DNA from: Defluviimonas salinarum
GTDB taxonomy: Bacteria; Pseudomonadota; Alphaproteobacteria; Rhodobacterales; Rhodobacteraceae
Length of the DNA stretch: 64,000 bases
Direction: 5' to 3'
Assembly: GCF_026013545.1 (NCBI RefSeq)
Contig: NZ_JAPDOG010000006.1
Coordinates: forward strand, 1-64,000
Below are positions 60,097 to 64,000 of the stretch, in pieces. The first letter of the stretch is position 1. Each line of letters opens with the position of its first letter. The notes under the pieces were generated by a model that saw nothing but the letters and a program-made list of their open reading frames with translations, was not told the origin of the DNA and made no database searches. The translations under genes were made by a program, and so were the position numbers.

Positions 60097-62033
60097 CCCT
60101 TCCCCTCCAGATACCGCCGCTTGGCCTCTTCCATACGCCGCATGTCCCGAACGGCCCCCTCGATGGCAACCTCGTCCGACTTGTCGGCGTAGCGGAATTC
60201 CGAATCCGCGTAGCGGTTGATCTCCTGAACCACCATCTCGACCGTGATCGGCTTCCTCAGTTCGGAAATCATCGCCTTCTTCTCGTCGTAGCTCTTGAAG
60301 AGGAACAGATCCGGCTCCTCCATCCATTCGTCCGGCAGTTCGAAATCCATCGCCCGGACCTTCACCGCGTCGGTGATGTTCTTGATCGCCCGACCGGTGA
60401 AGCGCTCGTCCGCGTCTTGGATCGCCTTGAGATAGGCCCCGAGCTTGGCGATCGTGTCGAGCTTGCCGATCCGCCCCTCGACCTCGGCCCAGACCGCCTT
60501 AAGCCCCTCCTCATGCGGCAGCGAATGGCCCTCGAACGAGGCCGCGACCGCCCGCTTGATCTCCTGCGCGGCGTAAAGCTCGTGGTCGCCGAGCGGGATC
60601 GCGTGGTTCTTGCCGAGAAGCAGCGCGAGGATGTCGATGTAGTCCTCCCGCGTCTGCGGCCCGTCGACGAGGAACCGCGCCCCGGCCCGCTGGCGCAGCG
60701 CGTCGTCGACATTCTCGGGGTAGTTCGAGAACATGCCGAAGGTGCAGTTGCCGCGCACCACCGTGTTCGCGCCGGCGAAGGCCTCCATCAGGACCGCCGT
60801 GATCTCCTGCTGGCCCGCGCTCGACTGCCGGTCGCCGCGCTTGCCCGCGACCTGGTCGATGTCGTCAACGGTGCCGAAGCCGATCACCGCGGGGTCCATC
60901 ACGTTGTTGATGAAGGCCTTGGCGTTCTGCCCGGACTTGCCCTGATAGGAATCCACGTTGTCGATCGACAGGTTCTGGTAGCGGAAGGGATAGCCCGCGA
61001 CCTTGCAGTAGTCGTTCAAGAGCCCCGCCATCATCTGGATCAGAGTCGTCTTCCCCGTCCCCGGCTTGCCGTCGCCCATGAAGGTGAAGATGAAGCCGCC
61101 CATCTCGGCAAAGGGGTTGAGCTTCTGCTCGAAATCATAGGCCATCAGCATCTTGGCGAGCCGCATCGCCTGGTACTTGGCGATATGGTTGCCGACGACC
61201 TCATGCGGCTTCTTGAAGGTCATCACCAGCGTCGAACCCTTCGCCTTGCGCGCCGGTTCAAAACCCGAGATCGGGAAATCATCCGCCTCGACGCGGTAAT
61301 TCGCCCCGGAGAAGGCCTCCAGCCGGGGGGCCGAGGCCGCGCGCAGCTTGACTTTCTGCATCAGCTGCTCGGCATAGGCGAGCACGGTCGCGATCAGCAG
61401 CGGCTCGTCCTTGGCGAAGACCGCGATGTCCTGATCGAGCTCCCAAAGCGCGCCATGCAGCGCCAGCTGGGCATTGTCCGTCAGCACCTCCTCCACCGGT
61501 CCGATCTCCACCGAGGCCTCGGTCGCATGTTCGGCCAGCAAGAAAGCCACCGCGTTGGCGAAAACCGAAAGCACCACCAGTGCCTCGGCCGCCAGCAATT
61601 CGGTGAACTCGGTGGCCCGTGCCGCGGGCAGGCGGTTTTCCAGGTTGGCCTTCTTCAGTTCAACCAGACCCGTCTGCCCAGAAAACAAGTCGCCCATCGC
61701 CAAGGCAATCGAAAGCGCCCGCCGCAAAGCATGCGCCGTCGCCGCCTGCAAAGGCGAAGTCAGCGGATCGTCGTCATCCGTCCCGGCCATCCGGTCGATC
61801 AACCGAACGCCTTCGGTCCGTACCATCGAACGGGTCACAAGACCGGGCGTGGTGGACCGGAAACGCCGCTGCATCGCCGCCACGTCGGGCGATTTCTCGG
61901 GACCCGTCACGGTCAGTTTCGGCGTCGCGATGCGCGGCGCGTGATCGACGCCCATCAGCATCTCGGTCGCCGCATTGTAATGCGCCCGGATCTCCTCTTC
62001 CTTCAGCTCCATCTCGTTCCGCGGCGCGCTCAT
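60093..62033 (-). CDS. AAA+ ATPase with unique N-terminal half
   Basis: This 646-residue protein has an unrecognised, mostly helical N-terminal half (1-300) and an AAA+ module at about 310-560. Walker A is GDGKPGTGKTT with Lys328, and the Walker B region IGFGTVDDID (384-393) has Asp-Asp where most AAA+ proteins have Asp-Glu. Sensor 1 Asn437 is in FSNYPENV, and the arginine-finger segment is ALRQRAGARF (445-454). It resembles classical AAA+ remodelling ATPases rather than MoxR or ABC types. Some Walker B acid function may be shared with Asp393. The start at 62033 follows AAGG. It is the central enzyme of the operon. Confidence 0.85.
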   Translation of the reverse strand: MSAPRNEMELKEEEIRAHYNAATEMLMGVDHAPRIATPKLTVTGPEKSPDVAAMQRRFRSTTPGLVTRSMVRTEGVRLIDRMAGTDDDDPLTSPLQAATAHALRRALSIALAMGDLFSGQTGLVELKKANLENRLPAARATEFTELLAAEALVVLSVFANAVAFLLAEHATEASVEIGPVEEVLTDNAQLALHGALWELDQDIAVFAKDEPLLIATVLAYAEQLMQKVKLRAASAPRLEAFSGANYRVEADDFPISGFEPARKAKGSTLVMTFKKPHEVVGNHIAKYQAMRLAKMLMAYDFEQKLNPFAEMGGFIFTFMGDGKPGTGKTTLIQMMAGLLNDYCKVAGYPFRYQNLSIDNVDSYQGKSGQNAKAFINNVMDPAVIGFGTVDDIDQVAGKRGDRQSSAGQQEITAVLMEAFAGANTVVRGNCTFGMFSNYPENVDDALRQRAGARFLVDGPQTREDYIDILALLLGKNHAIPLGDHELYAAQEIKRAVAASFEGHSLPHEEGLKAVWAEVEGRIGKLDTIAKLGAYLKAIQDADERFTGRAIKNITDAVKVRAMDFELPDEWMEEPDLFLFKSYDEKKAMISELRKPITVEMVVQEINRYADSEFRYADKSDEVAIEGAVRDMRRMEEAKRRYLEGKG

Positions 62034-62104
62034 CGAAACCCCTTGTCCTTCTTCATTGCCCAAATACCCCCGGGGGTGCGGGGGCGGCGCCCCCGCTTCG
62101 CGGC

Positions 62105-63232
62105 TCATCCGTAGACGAGCACCCTGCCCTCCTTGCCGACCACGAACTTCCGAACGTCGCGGAACCCCGCAGGATCCTTCTCGGCCAAGACCTGGAAGGG
62201 CCTTTGCGGCAGGATCAGCGACCGCGTCACCCGCGTCGCCCCGGTATCGACCCCGCGTCCGGCGAAGGGATCGAGCCGGAACACCTCCCGCTCGACCTCC
62301 GAGAACCAGCCCTTCTCGACCTCGACCCGCTCGCTTTCCAGCTCCTCGACGGTCCAGGCGAGCGCCCAGTCCTCGCCTTTGGGTGACTTCGCCTCCTCCA
62401 GCACCTCGCGAATCGGCCCGGTCTGGAGCGTGAACGCGCTCGAATACATCGGCCCGAGATGAAGCCGCCGCAGCCGCTTCGGATGCAGGTCGTCGAAATC
62501 GGTGTCGAACCCCTTGGCGATGGTCAGGAGCTTCAGCCCCCCCACCGACTGCGCCATCAGATGCGCCTGCACGGCGGGCCAGCGCCGTTCATCAAGCGGC
62601 AGCGCCTTCCGCCCGGAATCCACCACCTCCATCAGGTAGACGACCGGCACATTGAGCTGGCTGTCATAGGTGCCCCAATGCACGAGATACCCGCGCCGCC
62701 CGCCGGTGACATCGGCGATCCATTCCGCCTTGGGATGCATCTGCGCGAAGTAGAGCCCGCCCCGCTGCAGCACCTCGTAATAGAGCCGCTGCGACAGCGC
62801 ATATTGCAACCGCGTCGGCACCACCCGCTCGCCGACGATCTGGCGCACCATCTCGTCCTTGAGGCGGCCCGCATCGGCCATGCCCTCCAGATGCCGCGCC
62901 GCTTGCGCCGCATCGTTCGCCATCGTCACCAGCTCCTGGTAGATCGGAAAGCCGCTTTCATGGAGGTCGATGGTCAGGTGCTTCTGCCCGATCCCCTCGA
63001 GCCGGCCCGAGACGAGATACTTGAGGCTCAGGGCCTTGAAGGTCGCGGCGATCGCGCGGACGTACGCGTCGAGCACGTCGCCATCCATCGCCGAGAAGCC
63101 CCGCTCCTTCTCCATCGCCTCGGCGACGCCGCCAAGAAGCCGGGTGATGCGCTCGAACTTCGCGAAGTAGCGCCGCGCGGCGAGATCGTCGTCGAGCGCC
63201 TTGTGGTCGGTGGTCAGGTCAAGCTCGGGCAC
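62105..63232 (-). CDS. 375-residue protein of unknown function
   Basis: No family was recognised. It is soluble and largely helical in the first half, with a conserved-looking ALSQRLYYEVLQRGGLYFAQMHPKAEW near residues 142-168 and YDSQLNVPVVYLMEVVDSG near 188-206. A C-terminal part ends in the basic KFVVGKEGRVLVYG. It starts with GTG at 63232, directly abutting the TAA of the upstream coiled-coil gene, and precedes the AAA+ gene by 71 bases. The tight linkage says it works with those two; what it does cannot be inferred from sequence. Confidence 0.78.
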   Translation of the reverse strand: MPELDLTTDHKALDDDLAARRYFAKFERITRLLGGVAEAMEKERGFSAMDGDVLDAYVRAIAATFKALSLKYLVSGRLEGIGQKHLTIDLHESGFPIYQELVTMANDAAQAARHLEGMADAGRLKDEMVRQIVGERVVPTRLQYALSQRLYYEVLQRGGLYFAQMHPKAEWIADVTGGRRGYLVHWGTYDSQLNVPVVYLMEVVDSGRKALPLDERRWPAVQAHLMAQSVGGLKLLTIAKGFDTDFDDLHPKRLRRLHLGPMYSSAFTLQTGPIREVLEEAKSPKGEDWALAWTVEELESERVEVEKGWFSEVEREVFRLDPFAGRGVDTGATRVTRSLILPQRPFQVLAEKDPAGFRDVRKFVVGKEGRVLVYG

Positions 63233-64000
63233 TTAGCCACCATAAAGGTTCTTGTCATGCTTCTCGACAATCGCCGCGAAGCGCCGGGCGAAGCGCTCGT
63301 CGGCCTTGGCCTTCTGTTCCAGCACCTTGCGGGCAAAGACCATCTGGTCCTCGTGCTTCTCCAGCATTTCGGCCATCCGGGTGTTGGTCGCGACGCCGAT
63401 CCCGGCCATCGCCGCCTGCGCCTCCTGGTCGGTCTTCACCCCGATCTCGTTGATCTTGTGCGCCACGTCCTGCTGCTGGGCGGTCTTCAGCGACTTCGTC
63501 AGCGCGTCGTAGAGCACCACCCGCTGCTTGGTGTCGGTCTGCAGCTTGTTGATCAGCACCATCTGCGTCGCTGCCTGGTTCTGCAGGCTGTCGACCCAGG
63601 TCTTGCCCTTCTCGATGTAGCGCTCCAGCGTCTGGGATTTCGCGAGCTTCACCTGCTCGTCCTGCACCATCGCGTTGTAACGCTTGTTGAGCTCGGCGAG
63701 TTGGCTTTCGAGCTTGGTCCGCGCCGCCGCGTCCTGCTCGACGCTGATCGCGTTCTCGATCTTGATGATCTCGGGATCGAGCTTCTGGATATCGGCGCGC
63801 AGCGCCTCGAGCTCGCCCACCGTCACCTCGCGATCGCCGAGCGTCTCGGTCAGGTTCGCCTCGACCTTGTCCTTGTGCTGGTTCAGCACATTGAGCTGAC
63901 CCTCCAGCAATTTTACGATCACGTCGGACTTGCCGATGAGATCCTGCAGCTTGTCGTCGATCGAGGCCCCGCGCAGCCGCTCCTGCCGCATCGCCTCGGA
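63233..64000 (-). CDS. Coiled-coil protein, unknown (5' end beyond the window)
   Basis: At least 252 residues are visible and the frame stays open to the edge, so the true start is probably outside; an internal Met at 63991 is possible. Most of the chain is a predicted long coiled coil (KLQDLIGKSDVIVKLLEGQLN through KSLKTAQQQDVAHKI), rich in Lys, Glu, Gln and Leu and poor in Pro and Cys, followed by a helical tail with EKHEDQMVFARKVLEQKAKADERFARRF. The style recalls TelA- or PspA-like filament-forming proteins, but no family motif was matched. It opens the AAA+ operon in this window. Confidence 0.75.
   Translation of the reverse strand, partial: SEAMRQERLRGASIDDKLQDLIGKSDVIVKLLEGQLNVLNQHKDKVEANLTETLGDREVTVGELEALRADIQKLDPEIIKIENAISVEQDAAARTKLESQLAELNKRYNAMVQDEQVKLAKSQTLERYIEKGKTWVDSLQNQAATQMVLINKLQTDTKQRVVLYDALTKSLKTAQQQDVAHKINEIGVKTDQEAQAAMAGIGVATNTRMAEMLEKHEDQMVFARKVLEQKAKADERFARRFAAIVEKHDKNLYGG

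Overview
The window is GC-rich chromosomal DNA of an alphaproteobacterium, most likely a Rhodobacteraceae/Paracoccaceae member. The basis is base composition, a TrcR-type (DUF1013) cell-cycle regulator, a bacterial ALDH16, TRAP transport, DUF1989, DUF1523 and MocR genes, and the dense ABC-transporter content typical of that family. No rRNA, tRNA, CRISPR array or replication origin was seen. Coding is nearly continuous; most large antisense ORFs are shadows of real genes.

Layout. (1) 1-1.4 kb: the end of an IS5-family element whose insertion cut off the 5' part of a YtcJ-like amidohydrolase, in a patch that looks lower in GC. (2) 1.6-5.6 kb: purine nucleoside phosphorylase (deoD), a LysR regulator divergent from an SHMT-like PLP enzyme, and a DUF1989 protein. 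(3) 5.9-11.4 kb: an oligopeptide ABC transporter operon (oppABCDF). (4) 11.4-18 kb: a periplasmic seven-blade WD40/cytochrome c fusion, an FAA-family hydrolase, an M19 dipeptidase overlapping a YcaQ-type DNA glycosylase, an EamA exporter and an SDR. (5) 18-26.8 kb: an RpiR regulator divergent from a seven-gene operon holding a TRAP transporter, a glutamine-synthetase-like ligase, an N-formylglutamate-amidohydrolase-like hydrolase, an aldehyde dehydrogenase and an iron-type alcohol dehydrogenase. It reads as a gamma-glutamylation route for an imported amino alcohol. (6) 27-32 kb: ugd, a pyridoxamine-oxidase-like protein divergent from a MocR regulator, and malonyl-CoA synthetase. (7) 32-35.1 kb: the zinc locus zur-znuC-znuB divergent from znuA around one perfect Zur palindrome.

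(8) 35.2-39.5 kb: a DUF1330/cupin patch, trcR, an RNase T2 with a changed catalytic residue, and a BBE-type flavoprotein. (9) 39.6-45.4 kb: a BMP-type nucleoside ABC transporter operon ending in a cytosine-deaminase-like enzyme. (10) 45.6-52.2 kb: a Liv-type ABC transporter operon led by an AA_synth protein and a polytopic membrane protein. (11) 52.3-56.7 kb: a small HNH-like protein, then deoC-ALDH16-FAA hydrolase, which with deoD would complete deoxynucleoside breakdown. (12) 56.8-64 kb: an operon of largely unrecognised proteins (coiled coil, 375-aa protein, AAA+ ATPase, 114-aa membrane protein, 458-aa protein, 90-aa membrane protein, DUF1523 protein). It is interrupted by a DUF559 endonuclease gene bracketed by two inverted pairs of GC-rich repeats.

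The strongest candidates for something undescribed are the AAA+/coiled-coil/membrane operon at the right end, the repeat-bracketed DUF559 cassette inside it, and the TRAP-fed gamma-glutamylation operon at 18-27 kb. All functional calls come from reading translated sequence and remembered family motifs; no search was run.
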